DNA of 34,636 bases, taken from positions 1-34,636 of the forward strand of contig WRIY01000028.1 of the NCBI GenBank assembly GCA_009782515.1, written 5' to 3'. This document shows, in pieces, positions 15,959 through 23,647 of this stretch (position 1 is the first letter of the stretch; each line of letters opens with the position of its first letter). The stretch comes from Eubacteriaceae bacterium. GTDB taxonomy: Bacteria > Bacillota > Clostridia > Eubacteriales > Anaerofustaceae. The translations under genes were made by a program, and so were the position numbers. The notes below the pieces were generated by a model, which saw only the letters and a program-made list of their open reading frames with translations, had not been told where the DNA came from and did not search any database.

Positions 15959-17101
15959 ATGAAAAAAGGCACCGTTGGCAAGATAGCCCTGAGTATAATT
16001 TCACTGGCTGCAGTGCTGTTTTGTAGTTTTTTCATTAAGTTTTTTTCGCTTCTGCTTGGCTCCCCGGCAGTTTACTTTCTCGTGCCAATATACATTTTTG
16101 CCATTGCCGGCTTTTGTGCGCTCAACTCTATTTGGAAGTTTTTTGATGACAAAAAACAGAGCAAAATTTTATTATGGTCATCAGTTGCCGCTATAGCATC
16201 ACTCGGAGCCATCGAGGCTGCACGCTATTACAATAACAGCCATGAGGCTGCATATGAGATAGACCCTTTCAGAATGCCTCTGGTTGCCCTCAATGAGCCT
16301 TCAGAGCTGGCGATTGCGAACGATTTGCCCCGTATTGACGGTGCAACCGCCCTATACCCCTTATACGCTTCCTTTGCGCTAAACACTTACCCAAAAGATA
16401 TCGATGCAACATCCAAATACCATCAAATCCCCAACATAGAATGCTCTACGACTACAGGGGCATATGAGCGCCTAATAAGCGGAAAGGCAGATATTATTTT
16501 TGTCGCAGGGCCTTCTGAAAGCCAGCTCCAGGCTGCCAGGCAGGCCGGTGTTGAGCTCAAGCTGACCCCAATAGGATACGAAGCTTTTGTTTTTTTCGTG
16601 CATAAGGCCAACAGCGTTGACGGCCTTGACATTGAAAGCATTCAACGGATCTATTCAGGGAAGGCAACGAGCTGGAAAGAGTTTGGCGGAAGCGGAAAAA
16701 TAAGGGCCTACCAGAGGAACGAAGGCTCTGGCAGCCAAACAGCGCTTGAATCGATTATGGCAGGCACACCGCTTATGCAAGCCCCCAATGAAATATATTT
16801 ATCGGCGATGGATGGCATGGTCAGGGCCATTTCCACATACCGAAACTACAAAAGCGCTATCGGCTATTCGTTCCTGTTTTATATTACAGAAATGGCCCAA
16901 AACAGCGACATCAAGCTTTTGAAGGTAAACGGGGTATACCCGAGCAGGGAAAGCATAGCCAACGGAACCTACCCTGTAGCATCTGAGTTTTATGCTGTTA
17001 CAGCAGGTTCAGACAACCCTAACATTGAAGCGCTCATAGATTGGATACTTTCAGGCCAGGGCCAGTACATTGTCAAGGAGGTTGGCTATACCCCGCTGTA
17101 G
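15959..17101 (+). CDS. Membrane-anchored PstS-like solute-binding protein, copy B
   Basis: This 380-residue protein starts at ATG 15959 after TTGGAGGCATC. The first 90 or so residues hold about three hydrophobic segments (ALSIISLAAVLFCSFF, VYFLVPIYIFAIAGF, LLWSSVAAIASLG), unusual for a binding protein. From about residue 118 it is a PBP_like_2 domain. It contains DGATALYPLYASFALNTYP, STTTGAYERLISGKADIIFV, SIQRIYSGKATSWKEFGGSG and the anion-loop-like NEGSGSQTAL. PstS proteins hold phosphate with such G-S-T/A-A-L and GSG loops. No pst transporter genes are nearby, so it may be a sensor or a lone binding protein displayed outside the membrane. It is a tandem paralogue of copy A, with stretches of near-identical DNA near the 3' end. 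Confidence 0.75.
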   Translation: MKKGTVGKIALSIISLAAVLFCSFFIKFFSLLLGSPAVYFLVPIYIFAIAGFCALNSIWKFFDDKKQSKILLWSSVAAIASLGAIEAARYYNNSHEAAYEIDPFRMPLVALNEPSELAIANDLPRIDGATALYPLYASFALNTYPKDIDATSKYHQIPNIECSTTTGAYERLISGKADIIFVAGPSESQLQAARQAGVELKLTPIGYEAFVFFVHKANSVDGLDIESIQRIYSGKATSWKEFGGSGKIRAYQRNEGSGSQTALESIMAGTPLMQAPNEIYLSAMDGMVRAISTYRNYKSAIGYSFLFYITEMAQNSDIKLLKVNGVYPSRESIANGTYPVASEFYAVTAGSDNPNIEALIDWILSGQGQYIVKEVGYTPL

Positions 17102-17113
17102 GCAGAGCCCCGG

Positions 17114-18025
17114 TTATAAAAGAAGCCTGTCTATGCCCATGCCGCTTATAAGGCAGCGCTCTTTTTTGTTATTTGCCAGCCTTTGCGTCCAATCAACGAA
17201 GCCGCCATCAACAGCTACATATCTGCTGGCCCCGTTTTCCATATAGATTTTATAGTTGATGCCAAGATAATAATTGTTATCCTCATTTGCAGGGCCGCGC
17301 TCTACAGCTATGCCAAATACGCTCTCAGCCTGTTTAGCCATAGCTTCATAAAAACCGTCTGAGTCTTTGTATCCACGCCTTCTCCTCAGTTCCACTGTTA
17401 ACTTTGAGCCACGCTTGGCAGAAAAAAGCTCCTTATAATAGCCCATCTGTTTTGCAAACAATTCAGTTTCGCACGCATACGATCCTGTATCCTTGCCTGA
17501 TGAAGCAATGCAAAACAATCCAAAGTGGGCAAAAAGATCTTTTGCTGCCGGGAATGCCTGCGCCCTGACAACCCTTGCAGTTGCGCAGTAGTGCACAGGC
17601 GTTATATTGTCGATCTTTTTTTGCATAATATCGTCAGCAATTATTATCGCAAGCATGTTTGTGGGATCTGAAAGCGCCTCAGTTGAGCGCACTGAGCTTA
17701 ATACATTGTTTTGGCTTACATACCCAAACGCAGAGCAGCTGCCAAGGAGGGCAGCCGGCGACAGCAAGACAGGCTTTATTCCGATATCGCGGGCAACAGC
17801 CAAAAGCTCTGTTTCCAAAGCGCGGTAAGCAATAGGATCTATATCGCTGGGCCGTGCGAACCTGTTTGTCTGAAATGCTCTCAGAAGGCCTGCCGGGTTT
17901 GTTTCCTGCTTTTCAAATACATAAAGAAGCAATGAAGTTAAGTCAGATTTGCTCAGCGCCAGCAATTTTTCTGCCAAACCATTGTCGCCAAGCTCATCTT
18001 GAATTCTTTTTATTATCTTTTCCAT
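17114..18025 (-). CDS. HisRS/HisZ-like class II aminoacyl-tRNA synthetase-fold protein
   Basis: This protein has 303 residues from ATG 18023-18025, chosen because AAAGG sits at the right distance. An ATG six codons earlier has no ribosome site. I do not recognise a named family. The second half follows the order of histidyl-tRNA synthetase-like catalytic cores. A motif 2-like segment (ATARVVRAQAF then HFGLFCIASSGKDTGS) comes first. YYLGINYKIYMENG aligns with the YYTGIVFEVY block. The end ISGMGIDRLLL is a class II motif 3. The N-terminal 80 residues are helical and not synthetase-like. At 303 residues it has no anticodon domain, so it is more likely a paralogue acting on a small molecule or regulating another enzyme. 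It converges on the PstS-like gene with 12 bases between. Confidence 0.55.
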   Translation of the reverse strand: MEKIIKRIQDELGDNGLAEKLLALSKSDLTSLLLYVFEKQETNPAGLLRAFQTNRFARPSDIDPIAYRALETELLAVARDIGIKPVLLSPAALLGSCSAFGYVSQNNVLSSVRSTEALSDPTNMLAIIIADDIMQKKIDNITPVHYCATARVVRAQAFPAAKDLFAHFGLFCIASSGKDTGSYACETELFAKQMGYYKELFSAKRGSKLTVELRRRRGYKDSDGFYEAMAKQAESVFGIAVERGPANEDNNYYLGINYKIYMENGASRYVAVDGGFVDWTQRLANNKKERCLISGMGIDRLLL

Positions 18026-18120
18026 ATTGCCTTTATTATGCATTATTATTGCTGGCTTGCTGCATTTTTTTAAATGCCTTTAGCAATGAGCATCTTTAGC
18101 AGCGCTTAAAAGCCCAAGCT

Positions 18121-18171
18121 GGCGATTTATCGATTAGGATTCTCCGATATTTCGGCAGAAAATCGCCTTTT
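18121..18171. repeat. Inverted repeat in the divergent intergenic region
   Basis: GGCGATTT (18121-18128) pairs with AAATCGCC (18160-18167) and is followed by TTTT. The spacer holds a smaller CCGA/TCGG pair. It lies in the 313-base gap between two divergent genes (18026-18338). It could be a plus-strand terminator or a regulatory fold. TATAAT at 18245-18250 is a possible -10 for the CPBP gene. Nothing else in this gap was recognised. Confidence 0.4.
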
Positions 18172-18338
18172 GCCAAAGCAGTTTGCGCTTTAGGCTGCTG
18201 TGTGAAGGCGCTAAGAATATAACTCAAACAGGCTGAGGGCATAATATAATATTATTGCCTGCATTTAGCAGCTGCTGCCGGAAAGCAGCCAGCCATGCAG
18301 CGGAGCGCAATATACATAAAAGGTTAAGGGAATTTGGA

Positions 18339-19154
18339 ATGTGGGAAAAGTTCAGCAGTTTTGCACGGGAAAGGCCTATTGCATGCGCTTTTTTGCTAAC
18401 GGCGCTTTTTTTTGCCCTGGTATCGGCCGGCGGGCTGCCGCTGATGGCCAACCCAAATATGGGCCAAAGAATCGGAATTCCGGTTTTTTCAATGTACCAA
18501 ACTGCTATTGCAGCTTTTGGGATATTTCTTATGAAGAAAGCGCAAGTATTCGACAGCAGCGACTTTGCCCTTAAAAACACCGGCAAGGGCCTTATGCTCG
18601 GATGGGTTGATTTCCTGCTAATGGCTGTAGTCATAGCAACAGGCATCCAAAACCGCTCTGCATACTTCATAAAGCCCGAACCGCTGTTTCTTTTGGCAGT
18701 AATATTATTTCCGTTGAGCACAGGCTTTCTGGAAGAAGCAGTCTTTAGAGGGCTTGTGCTCAAAGTGCTGCTGCGGCAATTTGGCGGCACAAAAAAGGGC
18801 ATAATTCAATCTTTTATCATTTCAGCCGCACTGTTTGCGATAGTGCATTCAATACATGCCGTATGGCAAAATCCTCTTGATGTTGCTTCAGATGTACTTT
18901 TTGCAGCTGCAGGCGGCATGTTTCTCGGGGCAATATACATGCGCACCAAAACGCTTATAGCGCCTATTCTCCTTCATTGGCTGCACAACCTGTCAGCAAC
19001 CATTTTTATTGCATTCACAAGCTCTGAATACCAGGCGCCCGAAGCAGGCCTTGATGATGTGCTGACACTCATTGCGCTCGGCGTTTTGCCTTTAGTGGCT
19101 GCAGCGTTTGTATTGCTTAGAAAAGCAGAGCCGGACTGGGCTTTGGCCAAGTAG
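18339..19154 (+). CDS. CPBP (Abi) family intramembrane glutamic endopeptidase
   Basis: This protein has 272 residues from ATG 18339. The start follows AAGGGAATTTGGA. A longer frame from 18255 has no support. About seven hydrophobic segments are present. The CPBP motifs are in order: motif 1 FLEEAVFRGLVLKVL with the catalytic EE..xR, motif 2 FAIVHSIHAVWQNP with its His, and motif 3 ILLHWLHNLSATI with His and Asn. These residues form the active site of Rce1-like intramembrane proteases, which in bacteria process peptides, often bacteriocins, or take part in signalling. No bacteriocin gene was seen nearby, so the target is unknown. It is convergent with the next gene, with a shared terminator between. 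Confidence 0.85.
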   Translation: MWEKFSSFARERPIACAFLLTALFFALVSAGGLPLMANPNMGQRIGIPVFSMYQTAIAAFGIFLMKKAQVFDSSDFALKNTGKGLMLGWVDFLLMAVVIATGIQNRSAYFIKPEPLFLLAVILFPLSTGFLEEAVFRGLVLKVLLRQFGGTKKGIIQSFIISAALFAIVHSIHAVWQNPLDVASDVLFAAAGGMFLGAIYMRTKTLIAPILLHWLHNLSATIFIAFTSSEYQAPEAGLDDVLTLIALGVLPLVAAAFVLLRKAEPDWALAK

Positions 19155-19201
19155 GCGTTCAAAACAGCCAGTGCTGCATTTTATGCCAAAGCATTAGAGC
19201 G

Positions 19202-19236
19202 AAAAAAGCCCCTTGAAATTAAGAGGCTTTTGTTTT
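19202..19236. terminator. Terminator shared by two convergent genes
   Basis: AAAAGCCCCTT pairs with AAGAGGCTTTT across a short loop (one mismatch), with A-rich DNA on one side and TTTTGTTTTG on the other. It can therefore end transcription of both the CPBP gene (plus) and the URO-D-like gene (minus). Confidence 0.75.
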
Positions 19237-19265
19237 GAACGTTTATAGCATATGGTTCCCGGCAG

Positions 19266-20306
19266 CTATTTGTTGTAGAACGCTCTGCCGTAATCGTATG
19301 CTTCTTTCTGCAGCACTTCGTTCCAGTGCGCTGTTCTTTCATCAGTTGTTGATCCAGGCGTGTAAGCAGCAGCAAACATAAATCCGCCGTTCGGTGCATA
19401 CTTATCCATAGCGTCTCTAACTGACTGCCTAATCTCTTCGTCAGTAACATCAGGCTCTGTGAGGCGCCCGCGGCCTTCCCAGCCACCGCCGATAACAAGT
19501 TGGCGCCCAAATTTCTTCTGTACTTCAAGGATGTCGTTCTGCAGCTGTACAGGTTCCCATGAAGTAACGCCGATTCTTACAAGGTCATTGAACAGAACTT
19601 GAGATTTTCCGCAGTTGTGGAAGTTAATGGGTATTCCACGGTTGCGCCCAAGGCGGGCAAAGTCATCATAGAACGGCAGCAATAGCTTTCTGAACAGTTC
19701 CGGAGAAATGAACGGAGCATACTCAGAAGCAGTGTCGTCTCCAAGAGAGAGGACATCAGGGTTAACATAATCTATGTATTTTTGCGCTATTGGAAGATAG
19801 AATTCGTGCAAATAGTTAAAGAGCTCGAGTACTGCTTCCGGCTCTGAATACATTGCCATGAGGCCTTCATTAAAGCCCATGAAGCCCATTAGCATCTGGA
19901 AGTAGCCTCCGCCCGGGCCATAATACATTGCAGAAGTCTCTCTGCTGTATGGAAGAGCTTCCAATGCTTGCTTTGCAGTCTCTTCCCAGTTGACATGGGA
20001 AAGATCCGGAGCTTTGATTATGTCAGGCCAGTCATTGATGTCTTTGATTATAAAGGCATTTGGCTCAGGAAGCATGAATCCGCCAACTTCTTCAACTGCT
20101 TTGTAGGGTACGCCCCACATGTTCTTGAAAACGCCAGGCTCGTCAGATTCCATTCTAAACGGCAATGCAGGATTGCCAACACTCATGTTAGCCGGATCTT
20201 CATCAACTCCAGGCAACCTGCCATAATATGAATACGATGGGACCCACTCTGGTATTTCTCCGCTAAATAGGCGAAGCAAGTTCTGTTTTGGTGTTAAGTG
20301 TGCCAT
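19266..20306 (-). CDS. Uroporphyrinogen decarboxylase-fold corrinoid methyltransferase-like protein (MtaA/O-demethylase type)
   Basis: This protein has 346 residues from ATG 20304-20306, which is preceded by AAGGAGGATACAGTT. The frame stays open to 20522, but that part is leader. It opens MAHLTPKQNLLRLFSGEIPEWVPSY. FMLPEPNAFIIKDINDWPDI and GPGGGYFQMLMGFMGFNEGL fit the URO-D family (PF01208) branch found with corrinoid-dependent methyl transfer in Clostridia. INFHNCGKSQVL gives the His-x-Cys zinc-binding pair of MtaA-like enzymes. The later VIGGGWEGRGRL has no Cys where MtaA has its third ligand. Such proteins transfer a methyl group between a corrinoid protein and a carrier, but no corrinoid protein or partner methyltransferase gene lies in the window. 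Confidence 0.8.
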   Translation of the reverse strand: MAHLTPKQNLLRLFSGEIPEWVPSYSYYGRLPGVDEDPANMSVGNPALPFRMESDEPGVFKNMWGVPYKAVEEVGGFMLPEPNAFIIKDINDWPDIIKAPDLSHVNWEETAKQALEALPYSRETSAMYYGPGGGYFQMLMGFMGFNEGLMAMYSEPEAVLELFNYLHEFYLPIAQKYIDYVNPDVLSLGDDTASEYAPFISPELFRKLLLPFYDDFARLGRNRGIPINFHNCGKSQVLFNDLVRIGVTSWEPVQLQNDILEVQKKFGRQLVIGGGWEGRGRLTEPDVTDEEIRQSVRDAMDKYAPNGGFMFAAAYTPGSTTDERTAHWNEVLQKEAYDYGRAFYNK

Positions 20307-20347
20307 AACTGTATCCTCCTTGGTATAATAACGAAATTGGTTTGCTG

Positions 20348-20367
20348 CATTGCACAGATATGCAATG
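20348..20367. promoter_or_regulatory. Inverted repeat upstream of the URO-D-like gene
   Basis: CATTGCA and TGCAATG form a perfect 7-bp inverted repeat with a 6-base spacer, about 42-61 bases upstream of the start codon. The spacing suits an operator for a dimeric repressor. TATTAT/TTATAC sequences between it and the ribosome site could be the -10. No matching repeat was found elsewhere in the window. Confidence 0.35.
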
Positions 20368-20593
20368 TTTCGCTCTGAAACGCCAATTGTCGGCAAGAAT
20401 GCTGCTCGCAAAGATTTTTCACTGTAGTACCAAACAATCAGCGAAAAAGGCAAATTTTTGAGTGAATCGCCGCCGATATTATCTGTTCCAGCGATTTTAT
20501 TATATCTTTGATTGCCATTCATGTAAATAGCATATTTATGCTGTAGCGCAATAGCTTGAGTTTTTTCGCGAATTATCTATTTTTGCATGCATT

Positions 20594-21841
20594 TTACTTG
20601 ATTATCCCTCTGTTAAGCTTCAGCTGTATGATTTTTAAGGCGCTTTCGTTTATTAGCTCCTCACTGACTATGCCGCTTTTTATTGCATGCATAACACCGT
20701 CAAGAGCCTCTGAAACGCTGTCAGGCATTAGCAGCATGTCAGCTCCTGCCTTTATTGACATAACAGCAGCTTCGCTTGCTGTATACCATGTTGTGACAGC
20801 TCCCATTTTTAGCGAATCTGTGATGACAATTTTCTTGAAGCCAAGCTCATTTTTTAGCAAATCCGTGATGATCTTTGGCGATAGGGACGAAGGCAGGCTA
20901 TCATCTATGCCAATCGCGCTCATATGAGATACCATAACAAAATCCGATCCTGCCTTAATTCCGGCGCTAAAAGGCAATAAATCCTCTTTGCGGAAGTCAT
21001 CAAGGCCCCGTGAGCTTACAGAGCGGCCTAAATGGGAGTCGGTTTGAGCGCTGCCGTAACCCGGAAAGTGCTTTATAGTCGAGGACACAGCTGCATCCTG
21101 CATGCCCAAAACTGCCTGCTCAACCATTTTTGAGACAAGGCTGGCATTGCTGCCAAACGATCTGTCGCCTATCTCAGAGGCGTTGCGGCTATAGGCAATG
21201 TCAGCTACCGGCGCAAAGTCCACATTGAACCCGAGCCGCCTGATGTTTCGGGCAATCTCAGATCCTGCTTCATATGCCTCTTTCGGGTTGCCTCGATCCC
21301 CTATTGCAAGCATAGAATCTATTTCCCTAAAGCCCATGCCTGTATTGCCGCTGATTCGGGCTACACTGCCGCCTTCTTCGTCAACTCCTATAAATAGGGG
21401 AACCTTTGAAAAGCTCTGTGTCTGGGCTATGAGTTCAGAGATTTGGGTTTGGCTGGTTATATCGTTTGAGAAGTAGATAATTCCGCCCACCGGGAATTCA
21501 GCAAGCGCTGCTTGCATGCCTCTGCCGCCAAACGCTATCTGTGATGGCTCAACGAAAAGCATTTGGCATACTTTTTCCCGAACAGACATCGAGCTGACAA
21601 TATCCTGGGCTCTGCTGCCAATTGCCAGATTAAGCCTGCTGCGCTTAATTTGAAGCTGAAAAGCAAGCTCGGCTAAGTCTACAGCATAACCATCGCTGTT
21701 TATGGCCTTTAGCTGCACGCTTGCTGCACCAGGCAGCGTTTGAGAATCCACAATAAATATCCTTGCTGCAGCTAATGCAAAGCACGAGATAAAGCAAGCG
21801 AGAAGCGAAGCTTGCAGGAGTGGCTTATATTTTATTCCCAT
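20594..21841 (-). CDS. Glycoside hydrolase family 3 beta-N-acetylhexosaminidase (NagZ-like), exported
   Basis: This 415-residue protein starts at ATG 21839-21841 with a short positive end and a hydrophobic segment (LLQASLLACFISCFALAAA), a signal peptide or anchor. GH3 landmarks appear in order: VREKVCQMLFVEP, GGIIYFSNDI, GVDEEGGSVARISG, NVDFAPVADIAY, GDRSFGSN, STIKHFPGYGSAQTDSHLG and MVSHMS. The catalytic KHFPG..x..DSH loop is typical of NagZ-type enzymes with a His-Asp acid/base. VITDSLKMGAV carries the Asp nucleophile. It should remove N-acetylglucosamine from muropeptides or chitin-like sugars outside the membrane. No ribosome site is visible, and a candidate promoter lies unusually close to the ATG. 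Confidence 0.88.
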   Translation of the reverse strand: MGIKYKPLLQASLLACFISCFALAAARIFIVDSQTLPGAASVQLKAINSDGYAVDLAELAFQLQIKRSRLNLAIGSRAQDIVSSMSVREKVCQMLFVEPSQIAFGGRGMQAALAEFPVGGIIYFSNDITSQTQISELIAQTQSFSKVPLFIGVDEEGGSVARISGNTGMGFREIDSMLAIGDRGNPKEAYEAGSEIARNIRRLGFNVDFAPVADIAYSRNASEIGDRSFGSNASLVSKMVEQAVLGMQDAAVSSTIKHFPGYGSAQTDSHLGRSVSSRGLDDFRKEDLLPFSAGIKAGSDFVMVSHMSAIGIDDSLPSSLSPKIITDLLKNELGFKKIVITDSLKMGAVTTWYTASEAAVMSIKAGADMLLMPDSVSEALDGVMHAIKSGIVSEELINESALKIIQLKLNRGIIK

Positions 21842-21847
21842 TAATAC

Positions 21848-21876
21848 ACAATAACCGCTTTTCTATGCTTTTTCAA
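21848..21876 (-). promoter_or_regulatory. Candidate sigmaA promoter of the GH3 gene
   Basis: On the minus strand TTGAAA (21871-21876) and TATTGT (21848-21853) are separated by 17 bases. The predicted start of transcription is about 21841-21842, which is the first base of the ATG. No Shine-Dalgarno sequence is present. If this promoter is used, the mRNA would be leaderless. Confidence 0.4.
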
Positions 21877-22314
21877 CACCAAGACAGATTATTATTCTAA
21901 TTTATATGCGACTTTTTATATCATTCGGCATTTCTATTTGATCAAAACGCATAAATCGAGGCATTTGAATAATTGCTGCTAAACAAAAAAGCTGCTCCAG
22001 GGTGATGCGCAGCTCGCAGCAGCCCCTCATGCTTATTCATGCTACTTGAGATTTGCTTTTGCCCTGGCATAGTATCTGTTTGCAGCGCTTTCCAGCAAGT
22101 CATGCCAGCATACATGCTATGGCAGTTTTCAATGAATGTGCTTTGGCTCAAGGATATATGGCAAATCAGCAACCAAAATACAGCGCTCTCTTGATCTGAT
22201 GAGATGCTGCCAGTAGCGCAAACTGCTAGTTATGGAGGGGTATCAAAATAGTTGGGCATGTAAAACGCACAGATTGTGGGAATAATAAACGCAATTACTT
22301 AAGGAGCATTTTGC
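21877..22314. other. Gene-free stretch before the IS3 remnant
   Basis: About 440 bases with only short frames that look like noise. No RNA gene, promoter of note or clear insertion-sequence end was found. It lies between the GH3 gene and the IS3-like remnant and may contain the lost left end of that element. Confidence 0.4.
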
Positions 22315-22740
22315 ATGGGAACCCTAGCAAGCCAGGACTATAGCAACGTTTGAGCCTGCTTTAAGGAGCAGGCAGTTAAGTTTGCAAACGAAACAACGCC
22401 ATCCAGAGCAGCACAGGGCCTATGGGTTCCTCTAAACACTCTATATGGATGGATGAGAAAGGCTAGGCTGTATGGCGAAGGCGCGCACGTTGGCAGCGGG
22501 CATGCACGCCCTAGCATCCAAAGCGACACTGCTAAAGACACACGCATTAGAGAATTAGATAAGGTAGTCCAAATCCTAAAAGACGCGTAGGGTTTATTCG
22601 TCGGGCGCCAAAGGAAGTAACCAAGGGAGAGCTGTTTGGGTTTATGCACGCTAACTGCGGCAAATACTGCACACAGCTTATGTGCAGGGAATTAGGGGTG
22701 AGCAGGCAGGGCTATTAAATGGCTTAAGGGCCAAGGCAGG
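22315..22740 (+). pseudogene. IS3-family transposase remnant (OrfA and start of OrfB)
   Basis: An ATG at 22315 follows TTAAGGAGC. After twelve codons a TGA (22351-22353) interrupts. The frame then reads FKEQAVKFANE, VPLNTLYGWMRKARLYGEG and RELDKVVQILKDA, the helix-turn-helix and leucine-rich end of an IS3-type OrfA (pattern FK..av.la.e.g...aA..LgV...tLY.W), before TAG 22588. Further on, in another frame, ELFGFMHANCGKYCTQLMCR followed by ELGVSRQGY matches the start of OrfB, and a frameshift then gives KWLKG. The DDE catalytic domain is missing. The element is inactive. Confidence 0.8.
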
Positions 22741-22839
22741 CATGAAGCTCTTTGTGGTGTTGGACGCTTGCGTGTTGATAATCATTACGTTGATGCCGCT
22801 GTTTTGCGAAAATTCGTTAGTTGATGCAAAATTGGGATT

Positions 22840-23358
22840 TCATTCGGCACCACCTTCCTTTTCCAACAGAAGTCGGCGACCGGTATTCGGCAAGAACAGC
22901 TCTGATATTTTCGTAAACTTTTGGTCTGCTAGTACAGTAAATGTCTCTGCTATCTGCATGAGAGTGATTAGGTTTTTTTCTTTACGTCTGGCGTAACGCT
23001 TAATGGCGTCGATCACTACTGCGATTTCCATTTGGTTTCGGCTGCGTAAACAATCGCAGACTGTACGCTCTAACCCATAAACGACAACCTCATGCCCAAA
23101 CATCGTCGAAAGCCGGGTAACACCAACATCATGTAATTCACGCTTGATTGTGAATATTTTAAAGCCATCTTCCCTCAACCGTGTAGCATTATAACCTGTC
23201 GGAACTGTTACGGAATAATTGATGGGGTCACGGTCAGTAAGGCCATGCAGAAATAAAGCTGTTTCATGCGAATAAATGATTTTCGGTCGGCGCAACTGAG
23301 CCGCATACATTTTATCAGCAAACTCATCGGGTAAAATATATACGCCGAATGAAACCCG
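22840..23358 (-). pseudogene. AbiEi-family antitoxin, N-terminally truncated
   Basis: From 23358 the minus-strand frame reads RVSFGVYILPDEFADKMYAA, then RPKIIYSHETALFLHGLTDR, VTVPTGYNATRL, VVYGLERTVCDCLRSR and IDAIKRYARRK, ending EKEGGAE. This is the C-terminal domain of AbiEi, the antitoxin/repressor of the AbiE abortive-infection (type IV toxin-antitoxin) system. The N-terminal winged helix is lost: a TAG stands directly before the Arg codon (23359-23361). Translation from the internal ATG at 23308-23310 could still give 156 residues. The partner toxin AbiEii should follow at once. An overlapping ATGAAATCC does start there, but it stops after eight codons and IS3 debris follows. The toxin is therefore gone. 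Confidence 0.8.
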
Positions 23359-23414
23359 CTAAAATCAAGGGCGAATTTGATTTTTATGCTCGTGTCGAAA
23401 ATGATATAACCGCA

Positions 23415-23468
23415 AAAATCAAAAAAACATGAATGCAATAATTATTGCTACCGTGTTTTTTTGATTTT
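23415..23468. terminator. Long nested hairpin, bidirectional terminator-like
   Basis: A perfect 15-bp inverted repeat, AAAATCAAAAAAACA with TGTTTTTTTGATTTT (23415-23429 and 23454-23468), encloses a perfect 14-base palindrome, GCAATAATTATTGC (23435-23448). A7 and T7 tracts lie within the arms. It resembles a terminator that works both ways, or the end of a lost element. The flanking gene-free DNA (23359-23647) holds a short plus-strand frame from 23350 and otherwise nothing I recognise. Confidence 0.55.
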
Positions 23469-23647
23469 CGGCTTAATTAAACCGTTATCTCCGTGCCATG
23501 AAAGTAAACCGCACGTCGTTTTCACTGTAGGCCGTGGCGAAATCCACAAGACTGAACATACGCCTATTGCCGCTTCGGCTTTAACATGCATTATTAATAA
23601 AAGCGCAGCTGCAGCGTTTGAGGCACAAAAGCGGGAGACTAACATTG

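Larger units (their letters stand above)
14837..17101 (+). repeat. Tandem gene duplication, including the upstream leader
   Basis: Both PstS-like genes are preceded by a shared ATGCACAATAATAA stretch (about 14837 and 15918) and a TTGGAG(A/G)CATCATG start context. Near their 3' ends the two copies are almost identical for over 60 bases, from GAAATGGCCCAAAACAGCGA (near 15618 and 16889) onward. The 5' coding parts differ: copy B has extra membrane segments. This pattern fits duplication followed by divergence or partial gene conversion. Confidence 0.75.
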
